This document shows, piece after piece, positions 44,759 through 53,331 of a stretch of DNA of 64,000 bases. Every line of letters starts with the position of its first letter. Position 1 is the first letter of the stretch. Origin of the DNA: Propionibacteriales bacterium (GTDB lineage Bacteria > Actinomycetota > Actinomycetes > Propionibacteriales > Nocardioidaceae); contig JAPLCA010000038.1 of NCBI GenBank assembly GCA_026392465.1, forward strand, positions 62,001 through 126,000, written 5' to 3'. The notes below the pieces were generated by a model. It worked only from the letters and a program-made list of their open reading frames with translations. It did not search any database and was not told where the DNA came from. The translations under genes were made by a program, and so were the position numbers.

Positions 44759-46930
44759 TCAGGCGCGGTGCTCGGGGGAGTCGTGGCGGGTCACGGGGTC
44801 GGCCGGGTGCCCGGTGTCGGCGACGTGGTGGGCCACCGCGTGCCCGCTCGCCGTCGCGTGCCCGCCGTCGGTGCGGAAGAGGGCACTGGGCCACCACATC
44901 CACCGGCCGAGGTCGAGGGTGAGGGCAGTGACCAGCACCGAGCGGACCACCAGCGTGTCCAGGAGCACGCCGAGCGCCACCGCGAAGCCGAGCTCGGCCA
45001 GGAAGACGATCGGCAGCGACCCGAGCGCGGCGAACGTGCCGGCCAGCACCAGCCCCGCCGAGGTGATCACACCGCCCGTGGCCGCGAGCCCGACGAGGGC
45101 ACCGCGACGCGTGCCGTGCACGAGCGACTCCTCGCGCACGCGGGTCATGAGGAAGATGTTGTAGTCGATGCCGAGCGCCACCAGGAACACGAACGCGTAG
45201 AGCGGGAACGAGGAGTCGGTGCCCCCGAACCCGAACAGGTGCCGGAACACCAGGGCGCTGATGCCGAGCGCGGCACCGAACGAGAGCACCACGGTGACGA
45301 GGAGCACCACCGGCGCCATGACCGAGCGCAGCAGGACCCCGAGGATCAGCAGCACCGCGAGCAGGACGACGGGGATGATCAGCCGCGTGTCCGCCGCGGA
45401 CGCCTGCTGGACGTCGTGGTTGATCGCCGTCGTGCCGCCCACGAGGGGGTCGCCCGGGACGTCGGCCATCGCGTCGCGGGCCCGGTCGACGGTGTCGGAG
45501 GCCGCCCGGGAGTCCGGAGCCGCCTCCAGCGTGCCCTCGACGTAGCCGACGTCGCCCCGCACGACGGGCTCGGAGACCGAGTCCGGGGCGATGCCGCGGA
45601 CGTCCTGCAGCGCGGCGGCCGCCTCGTCGACGTGTGCGGCGTCGACGACCACCTGCACCGGCGCCCCGGCTCCTCCGGGGAAGTGGTCGGCGAGCTTCTC
45701 CTCGGCGACGATCGACGGCTGCTCGGTCGTGAACTGCTCGGCGTCGGAGAGTCCGTTGGCGTCGAGCTGCACGAGTCCGACGGTGAAGACGGCGAGGAGG
45801 AGCGTCGTCACCGCCCACACAGCGCGGGGACGACGGGCGATGCGACGTCCGACGCGGCCCCAGACGCCGTCCTCGGCGGGCTGCGGGTCGCCGTGGTGCG
45901 GGACGAAGGGCCAGAACACCCAGCGTCCGCACACGACCAGCAGCACCGGCAGGAGTCCCAGCATGGTCACGAGGGCGACGACGATCCCCGCGGCGGCGAC
46001 GGGACCCAGACCGGCCGTGGCCTGCATCTGTGCGAGCAGCAGGCAGAGCAGCCCCACCACGACCGTCGAGCCGCTCGCCAGGACGGCCGGCGCGGCCCGG
46101 TGGAGGGCGTGCGCCATGGCCTCGTGACGGTCGGCCGTGTTCCGCAGCTCCTCGCGGTAGCGGGCGACGATGAGCAGGGCGTAGTCGATGCCCGCGCCGA
46201 GCACGAGGACCGAGAGGATGCCGGCGCTCTGCCCGTTGACGGTGAGGCCGGCGTGCTTGGCGAGGAGATAGACCACCCCCTGCGCCGCGAACACGCTCAG
46301 CACGCCGCAGAACAGGGGGATGATCCACAGCACCGGGCTGCGGTAGGTGAGCAGCAGCATGACGACGACGACGGAGATGGCCGCGAGCAGCAGGATCCCG
46401 TCGATCCCCGCGAACGCCTGTGCCTGGTCGGCACCGAGCGCGGCGGGCCCGGCGACGTACACCTCGGCGCCGTCGGCCTCCTTCTCCGCGAGGTCGCGCA
46501 GCTCCTGCACCGCGTCGGGGAGCCGCTCCAGCCCGGCGTCCGCGTCGATGCGCAGGTTCACGACCAGCTCGGCGGCCTCGCCGTCCCGCGAGGGGATGGG
46601 GCCGACGACGTCGCCGGTCACCTCGGGGACGCTCGCGAGCTCGGACTTCAGGGCGGTGAGACGCTGCAGGTCCTGCGGTCGCGCGCCACCGTCCCGCACC
46701 AGCAGCACGATCGCCGGCAGCACGTCGGGGTCGGCGAAGCGCGACGCCCGCTCGATCACCTGGGTCGACTCCGCCTCGGCCGGCAGGAACGACGACGCCT
46801 CGTTGCGCTGGACGTCGCTGAGCTTGGTGCCGAAGGCCAGCCCGAGGCCGAGGAGGAGGCCGACGAGGACGACGAGCACCGCCCACGTGCCGCCGCGGTG
46901 CGTGATCCAGCTGCTGACCTGCCGGCCCAT
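44759..46930 (-). CDS. MMPL/RND family transporter
   Basis: A 723-residue membrane protein with the two-fold MMPL plan: one N-terminal helix, a periplasmic domain, five clustered helices (about 180-330), second helix, second periplasmic domain and final five helices. ILSVLVLGAGIDYALLIVAR and VFLVALGIDYNIFLMTR carry the paired GxxxDY motifs that conduct protons. Family members export lipids or drugs. GGAGG precedes the ATG at 46930; the long upstream frame is a shadow of folC. Substrate unknown. Confidence 0.9.
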   Translation of the reverse strand: MGRQVSSWITHRGGTWAVLVVLVGLLLGLGLAFGTKLSDVQRNEASSFLPAEAESTQVIERASRFADPDVLPAIVLLVRDGGARPQDLQRLTALKSELASVPEVTGDVVGPIPSRDGEAAELVVNLRIDADAGLERLPDAVQELRDLAEKEADGAEVYVAGPAALGADQAQAFAGIDGILLLAAISVVVVMLLLTYRSPVLWIIPLFCGVLSVFAAQGVVYLLAKHAGLTVNGQSAGILSVLVLGAGIDYALLIVARYREELRNTADRHEAMAHALHRAAPAVLASGSTVVVGLLCLLLAQMQATAGLGPVAAAGIVVALVTMLGLLPVLLVVCGRWVFWPFVPHHGDPQPAEDGVWGRVGRRIARRPRAVWAVTTLLLAVFTVGLVQLDANGLSDAEQFTTEQPSIVAEEKLADHFPGGAGAPVQVVVDAAHVDEAAAALQDVRGIAPDSVSEPVVRGDVGYVEGTLEAAPDSRAASDTVDRARDAMADVPGDPLVGGTTAINHDVQQASAADTRLIIPVVLLAVLLILGVLLRSVMAPVVLLVTVVLSFGAALGISALVFRHLFGFGGTDSSFPLYAFVFLVALGIDYNIFLMTRVREESLVHGTRRGALVGLAATGGVITSAGLVLAGTFAALGSLPIVFLAELGFAVALGVLLDTLVVRSVLVTALTLDLGRWMWWPSALFRTDGGHATASGHAVAHHVADTGHPADPVTRHDSPEHRA

Positions 46931-47076
46931 CGGAACCTCCTCGACCCTCCGCGCGACGCTCGTCGCGGCGGCACCAGCATGGCGGACACCGGGTGTCCGG
47001 GGGAATGGGTGACAACCCTGGTCCGGTGTCGGGGGTGGGCACCTGCGCCGACCGACGCGGGTGCGGGCCCGCCTGG

Positions 47077-47082
47077 GATACT
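47077..47082 (+). promoter_or_regulatory. -10 of folC
   Basis: GATACT ends seven bases before the ATG at 47090, no ribosome site. Confidence 0.5.
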
Positions 47083-47089
47083 GGCGGCG

Positions 47090-48436
47090 ATGAACCCAAC
47101 CTACGCCGAGGTCGAGGCCGCCCTCCTGGGCCGCTGGCCCGAGACCAGGCTCGAGCCCTCGCTCGAGCGCATCACCGCACTCTGCCGCCTGCTCGGCGAC
47201 CCGCAGGACGCCTACCCCGTCGTGCACCTCACCGGCACCAACGGCAAGTCGTCGACCGCGCGCATGGTCGACGCCCTGCTGCGCGCGCTCGACCTGCGCA
47301 CGGGCCGGTTCACCAGCCCGCACCTGCAGAGCATGACGGAGCGCATCAGCCTCGACGGCGAGCCGCTCACCGAGGAGCAGTTCGTCGAGGCGTTCGCCTA
47401 CGTCGCCGCCTACGCGCAGGTCGTCGACGACAGCCAGCCGCACCCGGTCTCGTTCTTCGAGCTGACCGTCGCCATGGCGTTCGCCGCGTTCGCCGACGCG
47501 CCGGTCGACGCCGCCGTCGTCGAGGTGGGCATGGGCGGCTCGTGGGACGCCACCAACGTCGCGCACGGCAAGGTCGCCGTGGTCACCCCGGTGGCGGTCG
47601 ACCACGCCCGCTACCTCGGCGACACCGCCGCCGAGGTCGCCGTCGAGAAGTCGGGGATCATCAAGCCCGGCTCGCACGCGGTGCTCGCCGGGCAGGAGCC
47701 CGACGTGCTCGACGTGCTCGTGCGCCGCAGCCTCGAGGTCGGTGCCACGGTGCTGCGCGAGGGCGTCGACTTCGGCGTGGTCGAGCGGCTCAACGCCGTC
47801 GGCGGCCAGCAGATCTCGCTGCAGGGCCTGAACGCGCGCTACGACGACGTGCTCCTGCGGCTCCACGGCGCCCACCAGGCGCAGAACGCCGCCGTCGCGT
47901 TGGCGACGGTCGAGGCGTTCGTCGACGCCGAGCTCGACGCCGACCTCGTGCGCGCAGCCTTCGGCGAGGTGACGTCGCCGGGTCGTCTGGAGGTCCTGCG
48001 CCGCAGCCCGACGGTGCTGATCGACTCCGCCCACAACCCGCACGGCGTGCGGGCAGCGGTCGAGACGGTGCAGGACGCGTTCACGTTCAGCCCGCTCGTG
48101 GGCGTCGTCGGCGCCATGGCCGACAAGGACGTCGAGGAGATGCTGCGTGAGCTCGAGCCCGTGCTGGCGCACGTGGTGTGCACGCAGAACAGCCTCGACC
48201 GGTCGATGCGCGCCGAGGAGCTCGGCGAGCTGGCCGAGGAGGTGTTCGGCGAGGATCGCGTGACGGTCGTGCGCAGCCTCGACGACGCCCTGGTCCGGGC
48301 GATCTCCATGGCCGAGACCGGCGAGGGCATGGAGGAGGCCATCGGCAGCGGCGGCGTCCTCGTCATCGGCTCGGTCGTGACCGCCGGCGAGGCGCGCATC
48401 CTGCTCGGCGGCGGACCGGCCGGCGGCGCCGCATGA
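47090..48436 (+). CDS. folC: Folylpolyglutamate/dihydrofolate synthase
   Basis: A 448-residue Mur-ligase-like enzyme: P-loop VVHLTGTNGKSSTARM (about 44-59), folate site FTSPHLQSMTERI, Mg/ATP region VEVGMGGSWDATNV, KSGIIKPG with the Lys that is usually carbamylated region, and DSAHNPHG in the C-terminal domain. Adds glutamates to folate (and in many bacteria makes dihydrofolate). Lies at the classical place after valS in actinobacteria, but separated here by the reverse-strand accessory block. Confidence 0.95.
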   Translation: MNPTYAEVEAALLGRWPETRLEPSLERITALCRLLGDPQDAYPVVHLTGTNGKSSTARMVDALLRALDLRTGRFTSPHLQSMTERISLDGEPLTEEQFVEAFAYVAAYAQVVDDSQPHPVSFFELTVAMAFAAFADAPVDAAVVEVGMGGSWDATNVAHGKVAVVTPVAVDHARYLGDTAAEVAVEKSGIIKPGSHAVLAGQEPDVLDVLVRRSLEVGATVLREGVDFGVVERLNAVGGQQISLQGLNARYDDVLLRLHGAHQAQNAAVALATVEAFVDAELDADLVRAAFGEVTSPGRLEVLRRSPTVLIDSAHNPHGVRAAVETVQDAFTFSPLVGVVGAMADKDVEEMLRELEPVLAHVVCTQNSLDRSMRAEELGELAEEVFGEDRVTVVRSLDDALVRAISMAETGEGMEEAIGSGGVLVIGSVVTAGEARILLGGGPAGGAA

Positions 48437-48777
48437 GGGGCATGTGCGCCGCGATGCTCACCTTCGAGGCGATCCTGCTCGGGCTCAGCACCCCGGTGAT
48501 GATCACCGTCGAGGACGTGCCGGCGTCGACCGCGCTCCCGCTCGGGCTGGGGCTGGCCGCGCTGTGCATCCTCACCGCAGGCATGCTCCGCCGCCCCTGG
48601 GGCTACACCGTGGGGCACCTCATCCAGGTGGCGTCGGTCGCGCTCGGCTTCCTCGTGCCGGCCATGTTCTTCGTGGGCGGTATGTTCGCGCTCCTGTGGG
48701 TCAGCGCGTTCGTGCTCGGCCGGCGGATCGAGGAGGACAAGCGGCGCTGGGCCGAGGAGGGGCCGGACCCGGCCTGA
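48433..48777 (+). CDS. DUF4233 membrane protein
   Basis: A 114-residue protein with three or four membrane helices (about 5-25, 33-50, 60-85) and a charged tail (RRIEEDKRRWAEE). It overlaps folC by four bases, the standard folC-DUF4233 pair of actinobacteria. Function unknown in the family. Confidence 0.88.
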   Translation: MRGMCAAMLTFEAILLGLSTPVMITVEDVPASTALPLGLGLAALCILTAGMLRRPWGYTVGHLIQVASVALGFLVPAMFFVGGMFALLWVSAFVLGRRIEEDKRRWAEEGPDPA

Positions 48778-48805
48778 GGGTCTCGCGTCGCGGGCCCGAC
48801 CTGCC

Positions 48806-48811
48806 TACGGT
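48806..48811 (+). promoter_or_regulatory. -10 of the metallophosphoesterase gene
   Basis: TACGGT ends six bases before the ATG at 48818; predicted leaderless. Confidence 0.55.
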
Positions 48812-48817
48812 GGAGCC

Positions 48818-49504
48818 ATGGTGCGTGTGCTCGCGGTCTCCGACGAGGTGGTGGACTCGATTCACCACCCGCAGGTGCGTCGCCTCGCGCCCGACCTGGT
48901 CGTGGGCACGGGGGACCTGCCGTGGGACTACCTCGAGTTCCTGGCCTCTGCCCTCGACGTCCCGGTCGTGTTCGTCCCGGGCAACCACGACCCGGAGGTC
49001 GTCACGCGGGTGACCGGGTGGCGGGCGGTGCTGACGGGCGACGGCATGCCGCGCGCCGACCCGCGACCGATCGGCTGCAGGAGTGCCGACGGCCGGGTCG
49101 TCGAGGCGGCCGGTCTGCGCATCGCCGGCCTCGGCGGCAGCATCCGCTACAGCCACGGCGCGAACCAGTACACGCAGCGCCAGCTCGCGCGACGCGCCCG
49201 GCGGCTCCTGCGCCGCGCCGGCGACGAGCCCGTCGACCTCCTCCTCACGCACTCCCCGCCGAGCGGCCTCGGCGACGAGGACGACCCGCCCCACCGGGGC
49301 TTCGACGCGCTGCACCAGGTGCTCGACGTCCTGCGCCCGACGTGGCACCTGCACGGGCACGTCCACCCCTACGGCATGGCCAAGCCCGACCGGCACGTCG
49401 GGCCGACCACGCTGCGCAACGTCATTCCCTACCAGCTCATCGACGTCGAGCCGATCCGTCGGCCGGTCGGCGTCGCCGTCGAAGGAGGTCCCGATGGTCA
49501 GTGA
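48818..49504 (+). CDS. Calcineurin-like metallophosphoesterase
   Basis: A 228-residue single-domain enzyme with the ordered metal motifs: VSDEVVD (first Asp; the usual DxH is DxE-like here), GTGD (30-33), VPGNHDPE (53-60), LTHSPPSG and HLHGHVHPYG. It would cleave a phosphomonoester or diester such as a nucleotide. The replacement in the first motif is common in the YfcE/MJ0936-like branch only in part, so activity needs test. Overlaps the start of the next gene by 11 bases. Confidence 0.85.
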   Translation: MVRVLAVSDEVVDSIHHPQVRRLAPDLVVGTGDLPWDYLEFLASALDVPVVFVPGNHDPEVVTRVTGWRAVLTGDGMPRADPRPIGCRSADGRVVEAAGLRIAGLGGSIRYSHGANQYTQRQLARRARRLLRRAGDEPVDLLLTHSPPSGLGDEDDPPHRGFDALHQVLDVLRPTWHLHGHVHPYGMAKPDRHVGPTTLRNVIPYQLIDVEPIRRPVGVAVEGGPDGQ

Positions 49505-50351
49505 CTCCGGCTCGCCGAGGGTGGACGCCGAGAGCGACTTCCTCCGCGCCCGACGCGCGCAGGTGCTCTCCTCCCTGGCGGCGCGGCTGCGCAACGACCG
49601 CGACGACGTCGTGCGGTCCCTGTCGTTCGACGAGGTCGTGGAGGCGCTCGGACGTCGTGGCGAGCACTACGTCGGGACGAAGGTCATCCCGCTCGACGCG
49701 ATCGTGGGGTCCGTGGACAAGGAGCGCGACTTCGACCGACGCTTCCGCCCGACGTCGACGCGCAGCCGCGAGCGCTGGGAGAGGCTCGCGCTGGCCACCC
49801 GCCGGGGCGAGGTCATCCCGCCGATCGAGGTGTACCAGGTCGGCGACTACTACTTCGTGCGCGACGGGCATCACCGGGTCTCCGTGGCCCGGAGCATGGG
49901 CGACACCGTGATCGAGGCACGGGTGACGGCGGTCGACACGTTGCTCACGCCGACCGGCGTCGACGTCCGGTCCGACCTCGAGCTGAAGCACTGGCGGCGG
50001 CTCATGCTGGAACGCGTGCCGTTCACGGGGGAGGCCCGTGCCGCGATCGCCTTCGACCATCCCGAGCAGTACGGGGAGATCGCCGAGACCGTCGAGGCGT
50101 GGGGGGCGCGGACGATGCACGCCGAGGGCGCGTACATGGACAAGCCGACGATGGCGGCGCGCTGGTACGCCGAGGAGTTCGAGCCCGTCGCGCGTCTGAT
50201 CGAGGACGCGGGCGTCCGCGGTCCGAGGGAACGCCTGGCTGCCGCGTACCTGCGGGTGGCCTGCGAGCGCTACCGCCTCATCCGCGAGCACGACTGGAAC
50301 GCCGAGGTCATGGGTCAGGTGCGCGTGCGGTCCCGGCCGCCGCGACGCTGA
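49494..50351 (+). CDS. ParB/Srx-like domain protein
   Basis: A 285-residue protein whose centre, IPPIEVYQVGDYYFVRDGHH plus RVSVARSMG (about 108-135), is the ParB/sulfiredoxin nucleotide-binding core; KVIPLDAIVGSVDKERDFD precedes it. No helix-turn-helix of a true chromosomal ParB follows, so it is a stand-alone member of the group seen in many actinobacteria. GAAGGAGG 6 bp upstream is the strongest ribosome site in the window, and the start lies inside the phosphoesterase gene, so the two are coupled. Possible CTP or ATP binding; role unknown. Confidence 0.75.
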   Translation: MVSDSGSPRVDAESDFLRARRAQVLSSLAARLRNDRDDVVRSLSFDEVVEALGRRGEHYVGTKVIPLDAIVGSVDKERDFDRRFRPTSTRSRERWERLALATRRGEVIPPIEVYQVGDYYFVRDGHHRVSVARSMGDTVIEARVTAVDTLLTPTGVDVRSDLELKHWRRLMLERVPFTGEARAAIAFDHPEQYGEIAETVEAWGARTMHAEGAYMDKPTMAARWYAEEFEPVARLIEDAGVRGPRERLAAAYLRVACERYRLIREHDWNAEVMGQVRVRSRPPRR

Positions 50352-50405
50352 CGCGCCGCGACGACCGGCCCGCTGGTGCGGAGCACCAGGACGAGAGTCC
50401 CGCGG

Positions 50406-51569
50406 TCAGAGCCCGACGGTGAGGTTCTCGCCGCTCTTCGGGTCGAAGAAGTGCAACCGGTCGGAGTCGATGAACAGCGTCACGTCGTCGTCGCCCTGCG
50501 CGCCGCTCGCCGCGTCGAGCGAGACGACGAGCTGGGTGCGCAGCGACTCGCTGTCGGCCTCGCGGGCGAGGTCGCGCAGCTGGTCCTGGACCTGCGCCTC
50601 GGCGTCGTACGGGACGTACGCGTACTGCTGGTCGCCCAACCACTCGCGGACGTCCACGTGCGCCTGGAACGTGCGCGTGCTGTCGACCGCGTCGTCGGCC
50701 ATCACGGACACGTCCTCGAAGTGCTCGGGCCGGATACCGGCGAGCAGCAGGCCCTTGCCCTCGGTGCGCTCGGCCTTGTCGGCGGGCAGCGGGAACGTGC
50801 CGAACGGGAGCGTGACCTGTCCGTCCTCGACGGTGGCGGGCAGGAAGTTCATCGGCGGGGAGCCGATGAAGCCGGCCACGAACAGGTTGACGGGCTGCTC
50901 GTACAGCTCGCGGGGCGACGCCAGCTGCTGCAGCACGCCGCGCTTCATGACCGCCACCCGGTCGCCGAGCGTCATGGCCTCGGTCTGGTCGTGCGTGACG
51001 TAGACGGTGGTGATGCCGAGCTGCTTCTGCAGCCGGGCGATCTCGGTGCGCATCTGGCCGCGCAGCTTCGCGTCGAGGTTCTACAGCGGTTCGTCGAACA
51101 GGAACGCCTTCGCGTCGCGGACGATCGCGCGACCCATCGCCACGCGCTGGCGCTGGCCGCCGGACAGGTTGCCGGGCTTGCGCTCGAGGTGCTCGTCGAG
51201 GTCGAGCGTCCTGCTCGCCTGGCGGACCTTCTCGTCGATCTCCTTCTCCGGGCGCTTCTTGAGGCGCAGCGGGAAGGCGATGTTCTCGTACACCGTCAGG
51301 TGCGGGTAGAGCGCGTAGTTCTGGAACACCATCGCCAGGTTGCGGTCGCGCGGGGCGAGGTCGTTGACGCGCTCGCCGTCGATGACCATGTCGCCGGAGG
51401 TGATGTCCTCCAGGCCGACGATCATCCGCAGCAACGTGGACTTCCCGCAGCCCGATGGGCCGACGAGGATCAGGAACTCGCCGTCGGCGACGTCGATGCT
51501 GACGTCGTTGACCGCGGGGAAGCCGTCACCGTACTTCTTGACGATGTTCTTCATCTCGATGGTGGCCAT
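50406..51569 (-). pseudogene. ABC sugar ATPase (MsmK/UgpC type) interrupted by an in-frame TAG
   Basis: One frame of 388 codons with a single TAG (51083-51081). Before it: [19 protein letters not shown], Walker [10 protein letters not shown], signature LSGGQRQ and Walker B FLFDEPL. After it: NLDAKLRGQMRTEI, the D-loop continuation, the switch His in YVTHDQTEAMTLGDR, then the TOBE sugar-regulatory domain to the end. The family sequence at the break is DEPLSNLDAKLR, so TAG replaces Ser (TCG), one change. Upstream and downstream are otherwise perfect. Without this subunit the maltose-type transporter has no ATPase in this operon. Confidence 0.88.
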
Positions 51570-51572
51570 GGA

Positions 51573-52418
51573 TCAACCCTTCACTGCGCCGGCGGTGAGA
51601 CCCGCGACGATCTTTCGCTGGAAGAACAGGACGAGGAGGATGACCGGCACCGTGGCGACGACGGCACCGGCGGCGAGCAGCGACGCCGGCCGGTTGAACG
51701 GGTCGGCGCCGACGAAGAACGACAGCGCCGCGGGGATGGGGCGAGCCCGTTCGGTCGACGTCAGCGAGATGCCGAAGACGAAGTCGTTCCACGCGAAGAA
51801 GAACGTCAGGATCGCCGCCGTGAACACGCCGGGGGCTGCCAGGGGGACGATCACCTTGCGGAAGGCCTGCCACGACGTGGCGCCGTCGACCTGGGCGGCC
51901 TGCTCCATCTCCCACGGGATCTCGCGGAAGAACGCCGACAGCGTCCAGATCGCGAGGGGGAGCGTGAAGCTCATGTAGGGGATGATCAGGCCGATCCAGG
52001 TGTCGTAGATGCCGAACGTGCGCCACATGTCGAACAGCGGGCCGACGAGCGAGACCACGGGGAACATGGCGATGACCAGCGCGGTGGTGAGCACGAACTT
52101 CTTGCCCTGGAACTCCAGGCGTGCCACCGCGTAGGCAGTGAGGGTCGCGAGCGCGACCGAGAGGATCGTGGCCGTCAGCGAGATGCCGATGGAGTTGAGG
52201 ATGGCGCGACGGAACTGCTCGTCCTGCAGGACGTCGACGTAGTTCTGCCAGCCGGCGCCACCCCCACTCTGGGGGAAGAACCCGGGGCTGCCGTTGGTGA
52301 CGGCCTCCTGGCTCTTGAACGACAGCGAGATGATCCAGGCCACCGGGAGGAGGCACCAGAGCAGGATCAGGACGAAGCCGACGAGCGTGCCGACGCGGGT
52401 GAGTGCGTTCTTGTTCAT
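51573..52418 (-). CDS. ABC sugar permease (MalG type)
   Basis: A 281-residue six-helix permease. VDGATSWQAFRKVIVPLAAPG (split as EQAAQVDGATSWQAF) is the EAA loop that docks on the ATPase; the N-terminal MNKNALTRVGTLVGFVLILL is the first helix. 3 bp from the broken ATPase gene and 1 bp from malF. Partner of the permease at 52420-53331. Confidence 0.9.
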   Translation of the reverse strand: MNKNALTRVGTLVGFVLILLWCLLPVAWIISLSFKSQEAVTNGSPGFFPQSGGGAGWQNYVDVLQDEQFRRAILNSIGISLTATILSVALATLTAYAVARLEFQGKKFVLTTALVIAMFPVVSLVGPLFDMWRTFGIYDTWIGLIIPYMSFTLPLAIWTLSAFFREIPWEMEQAAQVDGATSWQAFRKVIVPLAAPGVFTAAILTFFFAWNDFVFGISLTSTERARPIPAALSFFVGADPFNRPASLLAAGAVVATVPVILLVLFFQRKIVAGLTAGAVKG

Positions 52419-52419
52419 C

Positions 52420-53331
52420 TCACGCCTCCTGCCGTGCGTCCGCGAGGTTGACGCGGAAGATCTTGACGATGAGGAAGGCGACCACCAGCACCGACAGGAA
52501 CAGCAGCACCGAGAGCGCGGAACCGATGCCCAGCTGGAACTGCTCGATCACCTGCCGGTAGGTCAGGAACGAGATCGACTCCGTGTTGTTCGCGCCCGCC
52601 GTCATGACGAAGATGTTGTCGAAGATGCGGTAGGCGTCGAGCGCGCGGAACAGCACCGCCACCATGATCGCGGCCCGCATGTTCGGCAGGATCACCTTCC
52701 ACAGCCGCTGCCACCACGTGGCGCCGTCGACCTTCGCCGCCTCGAGCATGTCCTCGGGCACCTGGGCCAGACCGGCGAGCAGGAGCAGCGCCATGAACGG
52801 CGTCGTCTTCCAGATCTCCGACACCATGATCGCGACCATCGAGCTCTCGTAGCTCGCGAACCAGTTGAAGTCCGAGCTGACGAACGGCAGCCAGCTGTTG
52901 ACGAAGCCGTTGGTGTTCGAGAACGCGAACTGCCAGGCGAAGCCGGAGACCACGGTGATGATGCCGTAGGGGATGAGGATCGAGGTGCGCACCAGCCCGC
53001 GCGCGAAGACCAGCCGGTGCATGACCATCGCGAAGGCGAAGCCGATGACGAGCTCGACCGCGACGGTCACCACCATGATGAAGACGGTGTTGCCGGTGTC
53101 CCTCCAGAACAGCCCGTCGGTCAGGGCCGTCGCGTAGTTGTCGAGGCCGACGAACTCCCGCTCGTCCGGTGCCGTCAGCGAGTAGCTGAAGAAGGACAGG
53201 TAGAGGGCGCGCAGCATCGGGAACGCGGTGACGAGCAGCATCAGCGCGACGGCCGGCGCCACCAGCTTCAGGGCGAGCCGGTTCTCGCCGCGGCTGCGGT
53301 CGGAGGCGCGGTTGACGGTGGAGGTGCTCAC
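52420..53331 (-). CDS. ABC sugar permease (MalF type)
   Basis: A 303-residue permease with six helices; EAAKVDGATWWQRLWKVILP is its EAA loop and PMLRALYLSFFSYSL the first periplasmic entry. GTG at 53331 overlaps the binding-protein stop by four bases. Forms the channel with the MalG-type protein. N-terminal 20 residues are polar and positive. Confidence 0.9.
   Translation of the reverse strand: MSTSTVNRASDRSRGENRLALKLVAPAVALMLLVTAFPMLRALYLSFFSYSLTAPDEREFVGLDNYATALTDGLFWRDTGNTVFIMVVTVAVELVIGFAFAMVMHRLVFARGLVRTSILIPYGIITVVSGFAWQFAFSNTNGFVNSWLPFVSSDFNWFASYESSMVAIMVSEIWKTTPFMALLLLAGLAQVPEDMLEAAKVDGATWWQRLWKVILPNMRAAIMVAVLFRALDAYRIFDNIFVMTAGANNTESISFLTYRQVIEQFQLGIGSALSVLLFLSVLVVAFLIVKIFRVNLADARQEA

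Noticed and set aside
44768-47089. Long N-terminal extension of folC
   Set aside because: It is antisense to the MMPL gene; FolC homology begins at 47090.
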